Positions 1 through 6,484 of a stretch of DNA of 11,290 bases are shown piece by piece. Under the pieces are notes generated by a model. It did not search any database, was not told the DNA's origin, and worked only from the letters and a program-made list of their open reading frames with translations. A program made the translations under genes and the position numbers. This DNA comes from an uncultured Dechloromonas sp. (GTDB taxonomy: Bacteria > Pseudomonadota > Gammaproteobacteria > Burkholderiales > Rhodocyclaceae): NCBI GenBank assembly GCA_937996725.1, contig CALKUR010000094.1, positions 1-11,290 on the forward strand, written 5' to 3'. Position 1 is the stretch's first letter. Each line of letters begins with the position of its first letter.

Positions 1-1959
1 TTCTGCGTTCGACCATTTGCGTAAGAAGGCATCGAGTGAGGCGTATTCCTTTCGGACCGCCTTGCGGGTGTAATCCTTCAGCGATTCCGTAATGAGTTTG
101 CCATCGGGGCCATAGTATTGAACCCGCTCGGCCACCACGTAGACCGGTACGCCTTTGTCCAGCACGTATTTGATGCGCTTTTCACCCGGTTCATCTGGGG
201 GCAGAGGTGGATAAGGGGTGCCGGTGTCGTCACCGGGCTGATCATCGCCAGACCCTTCGGGTGCATCTGGCGGCACAGGCGGTTCGCCCGGGCCCGGCTG
301 GTAAATCTGAACCGGTTCGCCATCAAAGTCTTTGTCGGCGAACAGTTCGGTCGCCTTTTTGAAGTCCATGATGGTGAACCAGTATTTGTCGTAGTCCTCG
401 TTAATACGGGTGCCGCGACCAATGATCTGCTTGAACTCGGTCATGGACTGAATGCGCTGATCGAGCACGACCAGTTTGCAGGTTTGAGCATCCACGCCGG
501 TGGTCATCAGCTTGCTGGTGGTTGCAATCACCGGGTAGCGGCTTTCCGGGTCGATGAAGTTATCTAGCTCGGCTTTGCCTTCTTGCTCATCTCCGGTGAT
601 GCGCATGATGTACTTGCGGTTCTCTTTAACCAGGTCGGGGTTGAGATTCACGAGGGCTTGGCGCATCCGTTCGGCGTGATCGATGTCTTCGCAAAAGACA
701 ATGGTCTTGGCGTAGGGGTCGGTGGCGCGTAGGTATTCGGTGATCTTTTGCGCAACCAGGTCGGTGCGTGCTTCAAGCACGAGGTTGCGGTCGAAGTCTT
801 TCTGGTTGTAGATCCGGTCTTCAATCAGATTGCCGTGCTTATCGACTTGGCCTTTGGTGGGGCGCCAGCCTTCTAGGTCTTTGTCGATATCGATACGAAC
901 CACTTTGTACGGCGCAAGGAAGCCGTCTTCGATGCCTTGCTTCAGCGAGTAGGTATAAACCGGCGGCCCAAAGTAATGGATGTTGGAGACATCCTTGGTT
1001 TCTTTGGGTGTTGCGGTCATGCCGATCTGGGTGGCGCTGGAGAAGTAATCCAGAATCTCGCGCCAGGCCGAATCTTCGGCGGCGCTGCCCCGGTGGCACT
1101 CATCCACGACGATGAGGTCGAAGAAGTCGGGGGAGAACTGCTTGTAGATGTTCTTCTCTTCTTCGTTGCCGGTAACGGCCTGATAGAGCGAGAGGTAAAT
1201 CTCGTAGGCTTTGTTGGCCTGACGCTTCTCGATCTTGGTCATGGCCGGACCAAAGGGTTTGAAGTCGTTAGTGCGCGTTTGATCAACCAGAATGTTGCGA
1301 TCGGCCAGGAAAAGAATGCGTTTCTTGATCTTGGATTTCCAGAGCCGGTAGATGATCTGGAAGGCGGTATAGGTTTTACCGGTACCGGTAGCCATAACTA
1401 ACAGAATGCGCTGCTGGCCTCTGGCAACAGCCTCGACGGCGCGGTTGATGGCGTTGGCTTGGTAATAGCGGGGCGTGCGGCCCGAGCCATCGTCGTAATA
1501 CGGTGTTTCGACGGTGGTGATGGCATCGCCGCTGAGGCCTTTCCAGGTGCAGTAACGCGCCCAGAGGTCGGCGGGTGAGGGGAAGTCGGTCAGCTCAAGG
1601 GTTGTTTCAACTTTAGACGATGTGCCCGTGCGGTCATGCAGTAAGAACGCTTTGCCATTGCTGGAGAACACAAAGGGTATGTCGAGCGTCTCGGCGTAAT
1701 TGAGCGCCTGTTGCATGCCATCGCCAACACTATGTGACTGATCTTTGGCTTCGATTAGGGCAATGGGTAGGTTTGGGCGGGCGTAAAGAATGTAATCGGC
1801 CCGCTTGGCTTTGCCGCGGCTATGCAGTTTGCCGCGCACGACGATGCGGCCTTTGGTAAAGCTGACTTCTTCACGAATCTGGGTTTGCAGATCCCAGCCA
1901 GCCGCAACAACGGCCGGCGTAATAAATTTGGTGCAAACGTCGCGTTCTGAAAGCTTCAC
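1..1959 (-). CDS. hsdR: Type I restriction enzyme R subunit (HsdR), EcoAI/EcoEI-like; C-terminus cut by the window edge
   Basis: This is the ATP-dependent translocase and nuclease subunit of a type I restriction-modification complex; with HsdM and HsdS it cuts unmethylated foreign DNA in the cytoplasm. The open frame gives 653 residues without a stop and leaves the window on the left. An N-terminal HSDR_N nuclease domain shows the PD-(D/E)xK pattern: Asp55 in RADYIL, then Glu70 and Lys72 in IEAK. The superfamily 2 helicase core follows: Walker A ATGTGKT (190-196), DECH box (286-289), motif III TAT (315-317) and motif VI IGRGTR (513-518). A Pro/Asp-rich linker (555-593) precedes the start of the C-terminal region. 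Family members are roughly 800 residues, so perhaps 150 are missing. The start is GTG at 1957-1959, because an in-frame TAA lies seven codons upstream and the first in-frame ATG is codon 82. The start MKLSERDVCTKFITP fits the EcoAI-type family. All visible motifs are intact, so it is probably functional. hsdM and hsdS are not in the window. Confidence 0.95.
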   Translation of the reverse strand, partial: MKLSERDVCTKFITPAVVAAGWDLQTQIREEVSFTKGRIVVRGKLHSRGKAKRADYILYARPNLPIALIEAKDQSHSVGDGMQQALNYAETLDIPFVFSSNGKAFLLHDRTGTSSKVETTLELTDFPSPADLWARYCTWKGLSGDAITTVETPYYDDGSGRTPRYYQANAINRAVEAVARGQQRILLVMATGTGKTYTAFQIIYRLWKSKIKKRILFLADRNILVDQTRTNDFKPFGPAMTKIEKRQANKAYEIYLSLYQAVTGNEEEKNIYKQFSPDFFDLIVVDECHRGSAAEDSAWREILDYFSSATQIGMTATPKETKDVSNIHYFGPPVYTYSLKQGIEDGFLAPYKVVRIDIDKDLEGWRPTKGQVDKHGNLIEDRIYNQKDFDRNLVLEARTDLVAQKITEYLRATDPYAKTIVFCEDIDHAERMRQALVNLNPDLVKENRKYIMRITGDEQEGKAELDNFIDPESRYPVIATTSKLMTTGVDAQTCKLVVLDQRIQSMTEFKQIIGRGTRINEDYDKYWFTIMDFKKATELFADKDFDGEPVQIYQPGPGEPPVPPDAPEGSGDDQPGDDTGTPYPPLPPDEPGEKRIKYVLDKGVPVYVVAERVQYYGPDGKLITESLKDYTRKAVRKEYASLDAFLRKWSNAE

Positions 1960-2032
1960 CGGGGCAACCTGTGTGGGTTAGATACCCATAAATGATAAAT
2001 CAATTCAATTGACCGCATTCACGCGGATAAGG
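1960..2032 (-). promoter_or_regulatory. hsdR upstream region with short inverted repeats and a possible promoter
   Basis: This 73-bp AT-rich gap separates moeB from hsdR, both read leftwards. Visible on the sequence: CCGC (2013-2016) and GCGG (2023-2026) with a 6-base loop; a perfect 6-bp inverted repeat around one base, TCAATTCAATTGA (2000-2012); and GGGT/ACCC (1975-1987). On the minus strand the closest promoter-like elements are TTGAAT (2008-2003) and TATCTA (1984-1979), 18 bases apart, or a lone TATCAT (1997-1992). The CCGC/GCGG hairpin is short and has no strong T-run, so it is at best a weak terminator for the moeB operon. That hsdR has its own promoter here is an inference from the gap and base composition. 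Confidence 0.3.
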
Positions 2033-2776
2033 CTATTTTCTGCAGACGGGGCAGCGGGCGTCCTGAGTAACGTTGGAACTCGTCCAGCGCCCCGTTAGGG
2101 CGTCGTAACGCTGTAGCAATCCGGTAGCCGGTTGGCCGAAGCCGGTGATGAACTTGATGGCTTCCACCGCCTGCATGCAGCCGATGATGCCGGTGACCGG
2201 TGCGAGGATACCGGTGGTGGCGCAGCGCAGCTCTTCGTCGTGGCTTTCTTCCGGATACAGGCAGGCATAGCAGGGCGCATCGCTCTGACGTGGATCCATC
2301 ACGAATAATTGTCCGGTGAGTTTGATGGCGGCACCGGAAACGAGCGGCTTATGGTGGGTGATGCAGGCACGATTGAGTGCGTAGCGTGTAGCGAAGTTGT
2401 CGCTGCAGTCGAGTACGACATTGGCACTGGCCACGGCATCAAGTAATGCCTGGCCTTCGAGTCGGGGCAGTGCGCGAACGATGCACTCGGGGTTGGTGAT
2501 GGCGAGCGCCTGTTGCGCGCTGTACGTTTTGGCTTCGCCGATGCGGGCCTCGGTGTGCAGGATCTGTCGTTGCAGATTACTCAGTTCCACAGTATCGCCG
2601 TCGGCGATGCTGAGTGTGCCGACGCCGGCACTGGCGAGGTAGAGCGCTGCTGGTGAACCGAGGCCGCCGGCACCGATGATGAGCACATGCCCGTCGAGGA
2701 GCTTTTCTTGCCCCTCGACGCCGATCTCGTCGACCAGAATGTGCCGGCTGTAGCGCAGCAGCTGCTGGTCATTCAT
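2033..2776 (-). CDS. moeB: E1-like adenylyltransferase, MoeB/ThiF/HesA family (probably molybdopterin-synthase adenylyltransferase)
   Basis: This cytoplasmic enzyme activates the C-terminal Gly-Gly of a ubiquitin-like sulfur carrier (MoaD or ThiS type) by forming an acyl-adenylate, ready for sulfur transfer in molybdopterin or thiazole synthesis. The 247-residue protein carries the nucleotide-binding GAGGLG (35-40), the LSNLQRQ arginine-finger region (66-71), CSDN (124-127), and two CxxC pairs that would bind zinc: CYAC (169-172) and CPVC (242-245). Cys185 aligns with the Cys of ThiF that forms an acyl-disulfide. Length matches stand-alone MoeB; the C-terminal rhodanese domain of eukaryotic and some bacterial homologues is absent. 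It starts 6 bases after the ctpA stop with little ribosome-binding site, so it is probably translated by coupling in the gpmA-ctpA-moeB operon. MoeB versus ThiF cannot be settled, since no moa or thi genes lie nearby. Confidence 0.9.
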   Translation of the reverse strand: MNDQQLLRYSRHILVDEIGVEGQEKLLDGHVLIIGAGGLGSPAALYLASAGVGTLSIADGDTVELSNLQRQILHTEARIGEAKTYSAQQALAITNPECIVRALPRLEGQALLDAVASANVVLDCSDNFATRYALNRACITHHKPLVSGAAIKLTGQLFVMDPRQSDAPCYACLYPEESHDEELRCATTGILAPVTGIIGCMQAVEAIKFITGFGQPATGLLQRYDALTGRWTSSNVTQDARCPVCRK

Positions 2777-2782
2777 GACGGA

Positions 2783-4306
2783 TTATTTTCCCGCGGGCGT
2801 TTCCGCAGTAGGTGCGGCAGCGTCGCTGGCTTTTGTGTCCTTAGCGTCTTTTGTAGCCTCTTTGGCAGCGACGGGTGGCTTGCCGCCGAGGCGCTTGATG
2901 GCTTCGACAAATTGGCGATCCTTGGCCGTGGTGTAGTCGGCAATGGCTAGACCGGCAAATTCATCGTCCTTGTCTTTGCCGTTGGCCTTGCCATTGGGCT
3001 TATCGGATTTCTTCTCCGCGTCCTTATCCTGACCATTGGCCAGGTGACCGTCCAGATCGGCTTCGCGCAGCAGGTTGTTTTTCTTGGCACCCGGCACCTC
3101 TTCGATTTCGACGTCCGGATCAATACCCTTAGCCTGGATCGAGCGGCCGTTCGGCGTGTAATAACGAGCGGTCGTCAGTTTGATGGCGGTGTTGCCGGGT
3201 AGTGGCAGCACGGTTTGTACCGAGCCCTTGCCAAAGGTGCGGGTGCCGATAATGGTGGCGCGCTTGTAATCCTGCAGAGCGCCCGCCACGATTTCGGAGG
3301 CCGATGCCGAACCGCCATTGACCAGTACGATCATCGGCACGGTCTTCGCGCCGGCGGGGATGTTGCGTAGTTCGTCATCGCGCCCACGTTGATAATCCTC
3401 GGCCTTGGCATAGAACTTCTGCTTGGCATCCGGTGCACGACCATCGGTAGAAACCACCAGTTTGTCGGCAGGTAGGAAAGCGGCAGCAACGCCCACGGCC
3501 CCGTTGAGCAGGCCGCCCGGATCGTTGCGCAGATCTAGAATTAAGCCTTTGAGCGGACCGGGCTTGTATAGCTGCGTTAGCGCGTTAGCCAGCATCTCGG
3601 TGGTGTTTTCCTGGAACTGGGTGATGCGGATATAGCCGTAGCCCGGTTCGATCATTTTGAATTTGACCGACTGTACTTTGATGATTTCGCGGGTCAGCGT
3701 CACGACCAGCGGCTTGTTCATGCCTTTGCGAGCGATCGTCAGCGTCACTTGGGTCTTCGGTTTGCCGCGCAGCTTTTTCACGGCGTCATTGAGCGTCAGG
3801 CCTTTCACCGAGGTGTCGTCGATCTTGACGATCAAGTCGCCAGTCTTCAGACCGGCACGTGCGGCCGGGGTGTCTTCGATCGGTGCAATGACTTTGACGA
3901 AGCCATCTTCCATGCCCACTTCGATGCCCAGACCACCGAACTCACCTTGGGTGCCGACCTGCAGTTCTTTGAACGCTTCGGCATCGAGGTAGGTCGAATG
4001 CGGATCCAAGTTGGTGACCATGCCGGAGATGGCATTACTGATCATCTTTTTGTCTTCAACCGGTTCGACATAGCCCTGCTTGATGGCGTTAAACACTTCG
4101 GCGAAGGTGCGTAGATCCTGAATCGGCAGACCGGTAGTCGTCTGGCCGGCCGGTGCTGGTTTCTCGGCAAAGGCCGGAATTTGCAACGCGATCAGAATCC
4201 CGACGACGACACCCACCAGACCGATCCCGGTCGAGCGCATCCAACCGGGTTGGGCCGGTTGGGAGTCTGGCGACGGGGTTTGCGGTTTACGGGGCGTCTG
4301 TTCCAT
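2783..4306 (-). CDS. ctpA: S41 family carboxy-terminal processing protease, membrane-anchored
   Basis: This is a C-terminal processing serine protease acting on periplasmic or membrane-associated proteins. The 507-residue product has a Pro-rich cytoplasmic head, one hydrophobic segment (about 27-47) serving as signal or anchor, a PDZ domain (about 123-195, with GGLGIEV), and the S41 core. The Ser-Lys dyad is visible: Ser335 in GSASASEI (332-339) and Lys360 in FGKGSVQ, with Gln364, at the spacing seen in E. coli Prc. The C-terminal tail (about 420-507) is unusually rich in Lys, Asp, Ala and Asn. The ATG at 4306 is chosen because AGGA lies six bases upstream; a TTG seven codons further out (4327) is possible but less likely. 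The gene lies 29 bases after gpmA and 6 bases before moeB, a single leftward operon. The exact substrate is unknown. Confidence 0.93.
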   Translation of the reverse strand: MEQTPRKPQTPSPDSQPAQPGWMRSTGIGLVGVVVGILIALQIPAFAEKPAPAGQTTTGLPIQDLRTFAEVFNAIKQGYVEPVEDKKMISNAISGMVTNLDPHSTYLDAEAFKELQVGTQGEFGGLGIEVGMEDGFVKVIAPIEDTPAARAGLKTGDLIVKIDDTSVKGLTLNDAVKKLRGKPKTQVTLTIARKGMNKPLVVTLTREIIKVQSVKFKMIEPGYGYIRITQFQENTTEMLANALTQLYKPGPLKGLILDLRNDPGGLLNGAVGVAAAFLPADKLVVSTDGRAPDAKQKFYAKAEDYQRGRDDELRNIPAGAKTVPMIVLVNGGSASASEIVAGALQDYKRATIIGTRTFGKGSVQTVLPLPGNTAIKLTTARYYTPNGRSIQAKGIDPDVEIEEVPGAKKNNLLREADLDGHLANGQDKDAEKKSDKPNGKANGKDKDDEFAGLAIADYTTAKDRQFVEAIKRLGGKPPVAAKEATKDAKDTKASDAAAPTAETPAGK

Positions 4307-4335
4307 GCGGGATCCTGTGAGTGGCAATGTGCCGA

Positions 4336-5097
4336 TTACTTCTGTTTGGCTTGTTGGGCAACGGCGGCGGCGGCTTTGGCGGCGGCTTCCTGGTCGCCCA
4401 GGTAGTAGCTGCGGATCGGCTTCAGCGTTTCATCATCCAGTTCGTAGACCAGCGGAATGCCGGTCGGGATGTTCAGTTCAACAATGTCGGCATCTGAAAT
4501 GTTGTCCAGGTATTTCACCAGGGCACGAATCGAGTTGCCGTGAGCGGCGACGATGACGCTCTTGCCGGCTTTAACCGCCGGGGCGATGGTGCCTTCCCAG
4601 AACGGGACGAAACGGGCGACCGTATCTTGCAGGCATTCGGTCATCGGCAATTCTTTCTCGGCCAGACCTGAGAACTTTTCGGCATAGCGGGCATCAAAGC
4701 GCGGGTGACGGGGATCGTCGAACTCGAGCGCCGGCGGCGGGGTGTCGTAGCTACGACGCCAGACCAAGACCTGGTCATCACCATACTTGGCGGCGGTCTC
4801 GGCCTTATTCAAGCCCTGCAGGGCACCATAGTGGCGCTCGTTCAGACGCCAATTGCGCTGAATCGGAATCCACAGACGATCCATTTCTTCCAGCGCCAGC
4901 CACAGCGTACGCATTGCGCGCTTCAAGACCGACGAGTAAGCCTGGTCGAATTCAAAGCCGGCCTCTTTCATCAGGCGGCCGGCCTGCTTGGCTTCTTCAA
5001 TGCCTTTTTCGGTCAGATCGACATCGGTCCAGCCCGTGAAACGGTTTTCTTTGTTCCAGGAAGATTCGCCGTGGCGCAGCAGCACAATTTTTTTCAT
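4336..5097 (-). CDS. gpmA: 2,3-bisphosphoglycerate-dependent phosphoglycerate mutase
   Basis: The enzyme interconverts 3-phosphoglycerate and 2-phosphoglycerate in glycolysis and gluconeogenesis, using a phosphohistidine primed by 2,3-bisphosphoglycerate. The 253 residues match the usual length of about 250. The N-terminal RHGES motif (8-12) holds the phospho-accepting His9; Arg60, Glu87 in LNERHYG and His186 in AHGNS complete the active site. The last 20 residues are an Ala/Lys/Gln-rich tail, common in this family. The ATG at 5097 gives the canonical MKKIVLLRHGE start; the ribosome-binding site is weak (GGA about ten bases upstream). It is the first gene of the leftward operon with ctpA and moeB, and divergent from the rhodanese gene. 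No feature suggests loss of function. Confidence 0.97.
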   Translation of the reverse strand: MKKIVLLRHGESSWNKENRFTGWTDVDLTEKGIEEAKQAGRLMKEAGFEFDQAYSSVLKRAMRTLWLALEEMDRLWIPIQRNWRLNERHYGALQGLNKAETAAKYGDDQVLVWRRSYDTPPPALEFDDPRHPRFDARYAEKFSGLAEKELPMTECLQDTVARFVPFWEGTIAPAVKAGKSVIVAAHGNSIRALVKYLDNISDADIVELNIPTGIPLVYELDDETLKPIRSYYLGDQEAAAKAAAAVAQQAKQK

Positions 5098-5224
5098 GGT
5101 TTTGAGTCCGTGATTCGATTAATCCGCGATTTCAGCTATAAATGCTTCAGCCCGCTATTCTATAATGCCGGAGGCGTGGACTCTAGCCGCGCCCGACCGA
5201 GTTAATGCTTTTTTTGGGAAAAAC
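5098..5224. promoter_or_regulatory. Divergent promoter region between gpmA and the rhodanese operon
   Basis: This 127-bp gap must drive both divergent operons. On the plus strand a perfect TATAAT (5161-5166) is the best -10 element and would give a leader of about 50 bases; no good -35 lies 16-18 bases upstream. Just before the rhodanese start there is T7-GGG-A5 (5209-5223), so the purine-rich GGGAA ribosome-binding site sits in a potential A-T hairpin. For gpmA the candidates on the minus strand are poor and none is called. An imperfect repeat (GCTATAAATGC near 5135 and CTATAATGC near 5160) and GATT/AATC (5112-5124) are visible but of unknown meaning. Confidence 0.45.
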
Positions 5225-5647
5225 ATGGATTTCTTTCTGCAGCCTTTGAATCTGGGACTTTTGGTGATCATGCTGATATCCGGCGCGTTGCTGGTACGCC
5301 AAGTGGCCCAGCCCGGCGGTAAGGCCGTTTCGCCGCAGACCGCCATTGCCATCAAGGATCGCGAAAACGGTGTTTTTGTCGATATCCGCGAAGAACACGA
5401 AGTGGCTGTCGGCCATATCCAGGGCAGCATCATGATGCCGTTGAATACCTTGGAAGCGAACCTGGGCAAGCTGGAAAAATACCGCAAGAAACCCGTGGTG
5501 GTGGTTTGTGCCGCCGGCCGTCGGTCGGCCGCCGGCTTCCGCATTCTGAACAAAGCGGGGTTTGAAGACGTTTGCCAACTCGAAGGCGGTATTCAGGGTT
5601 GGGAAAAAGCTGGTCTGCCGCTCAAGCGCGGCACCACCAAGGACTAA
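5225..5647 (+). CDS. Membrane-anchored rhodanese-like sulfurtransferase (YibN-like)
   Basis: This is a single-domain rhodanese on an N-terminal membrane anchor. The 140-residue product has one hydrophobic helix (about 8-25, LNLGLLVIMLISGALLV), then a rhodanese domain (about 36-135) with the typical VDIREEHEVAVGHIQGSI segment and the active-site loop CAAGRRS with catalytic Cys95. Such proteins carry persulfide sulfur on that Cys; the physiological acceptor is unknown. The ATG at 5225 follows GGGAAAAAC and makes the anchor start at the N-terminus. An earlier in-frame ATG at 5165 overlaps the TATAAT box and would add 20 unlikely residues. It is first in an operon with grxC (9-base gap), secB and gpsA. 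E. coli has the same order with yibN in this position, which supports the YibN-like call by location and architecture, though sequence identity was not computed. Confidence 0.9.
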   Translation: MDFFLQPLNLGLLVIMLISGALLVRQVAQPGGKAVSPQTAIAIKDRENGVFVDIREEHEVAVGHIQGSIMMPLNTLEANLGKLEKYRKKPVVVVCAAGRRSAAGFRILNKAGFEDVCQLEGGIQGWEKAGLPLKRGTTKD

Positions 5648-5656
5648 GGAATCCCT

Positions 5657-5911
5657 ATGCCTAAAGTGTTGATGTACTCCACGGCGGTTTGCCCTTACTG
5701 CGTGCGCGCCGAGCAGTTGCTCAACAGTAAAGGGGTGACCGAGATCGAGAAGATCCGGGTCGACCTCGAACCTGAGCTGCGTGAAGCCATGATGGCGCGT
5801 ACCGGGCGGCGCACCGTGCCGCAGATTTATATCGGTGACACCCATGTCGGTGGCTATGATGATCTGGCCGCACTGGATCGTGCGGGTGGTCTAGATCCTT
5901 TGCTCAAGTAA
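5657..5911 (+). CDS. grxC: Glutaredoxin 3 (dithiol GrxC family)
   Basis: This small cytoplasmic thiol-disulfide oxidoreductase is reduced by glutathione; it reduces protein disulfides and glutathione-mixed disulfides. The 84 residues match the compact GrxC length. Visible features: the dithiol active site CPYC (12-15), the cis-proline TVPQIYI (53-59), and the C-terminal GGYDDL glutathione-binding element (65-70). A clear ribosome-binding site AAGGAA sits six bases before ATG 5657. It lies between the rhodanese and secB genes and is surely co-transcribed with the rhodanese gene; both use cysteine sulfur chemistry, but a direct partnership is only inferred. Confidence 0.96.
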   Translation: MPKVLMYSTAVCPYCVRAEQLLNSKGVTEIEKIRVDLEPELREAMMARTGRRTVPQIYIGDTHVGGYDDLAALDRAGGLDPLLK

Positions 5912-5966
5912 CCTCAAACTCCCCTTAATTTTTAATTGATGTCCCTCAGTAAACAAGGATCGTGTC

Positions 5967-6461
5967 ATGGCCGAGAATGAACAGAACAATGAAGTGCAGG
6001 CGAACGAACAGCAGGCACCTGGACAGCCGATGTTTGCTATCGAGAAGCTTTACGTAAAAGATATGTCGTTGGAAGTGCCGGGTGGTGCAGAAGTGTTTCT
6101 GCAGCCACAGGCACCGGAAGTTAGCATCCAGTTCAAGACGGCGTTTGGCCAGCTGGGTGAGGATGTTTTTGAGGGCGTGTTGCAGGTCACGGTGGCCGCT
6201 AAGGGTGCCGACAAAATCTATTTCCTGGTCGAAGTCCAGCAGGCCGGCATCTTCCGTGTCGCTGGCATTCCGGAAGAAGCACTGCAAGGCTTCCTGGCGT
6301 CCGCCGTGCCGAACATTCTGTTCCCCTATGCACGTGAAGCGGTTTCAGATGCCACGGTGCGTGCCGGTTTCCCGCCGGTGGTGTTGCAACCGGTGAATTT
6401 CGATGCCATGGCACAAGCACCGGAAGGTGACGCCGCCGAAGCACCCGCGACCATTCAGTAA
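5967..6461 (+). CDS. secB: Protein-export chaperone SecB
   Basis: SecB is a cytoplasmic tetrameric chaperone that keeps preproteins unfolded and hands them to SecA at the Sec translocon. The 164-residue product shows the family's core: FAIEKLYVKDMSLEVPG (23-39), the LVEVQQAGIF strand (87-96) and the SAVPNILFPYAREAVSDATVRAGFPP helix region (about 112-137), followed by an acidic, Ala-rich disordered tail typical for SecA binding. The first 20 residues are a polar, Gln/Asn-rich extension. AAGGA lies seven bases before ATG 5967. A 55-base gap separates it from grxC and 23 bases from gpsA; an additional promoter in the AT-rich part of the 55-base gap is possible but not demonstrated. Confidence 0.97.
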   Translation: MAENEQNNEVQANEQQAPGQPMFAIEKLYVKDMSLEVPGGAEVFLQPQAPEVSIQFKTAFGQLGEDVFEGVLQVTVAAKGADKIYFLVEVQQAGIFRVAGIPEEALQGFLASAVPNILFPYAREAVSDATVRAGFPPVVLQPVNFDAMAQAPEGDAAEAPATIQ

Positions 6462-6484
6462 CGCTTAACGCAAGGCGACAACCC

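Noticed and set aside
118..567. Plus-strand 149-residue open frame inside hsdR
   Set aside because: It is antisense to the HsdR linker and motif VI region, has no recognisable domain, and the minus-strand frame carries clear family motifs.
937..1401. Plus-strand 154-residue open frame inside hsdR
   Set aside because: It overlaps the Walker A to DECH helicase region of HsdR in antisense and has no independent support.
2013..2026. CCGC/GCGG hairpin as a terminator after moeB
   Set aside because: The stem is only four base pairs and no T-run follows on the minus strand, so it was not listed as a terminator of its own.
3749..4114. Plus-strand 121-residue open frame inside ctpA
   Set aside because: It is the antisense shadow of the PDZ domain; no ribosome-binding site or domain seen.
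5183..5845. Minus-strand 220-residue open frame across the rhodanese and grxC genes
   Set aside because: It is long but antisense to two genes with clear active-site motifs, and its sequence is His/Arg-rich and family-less.
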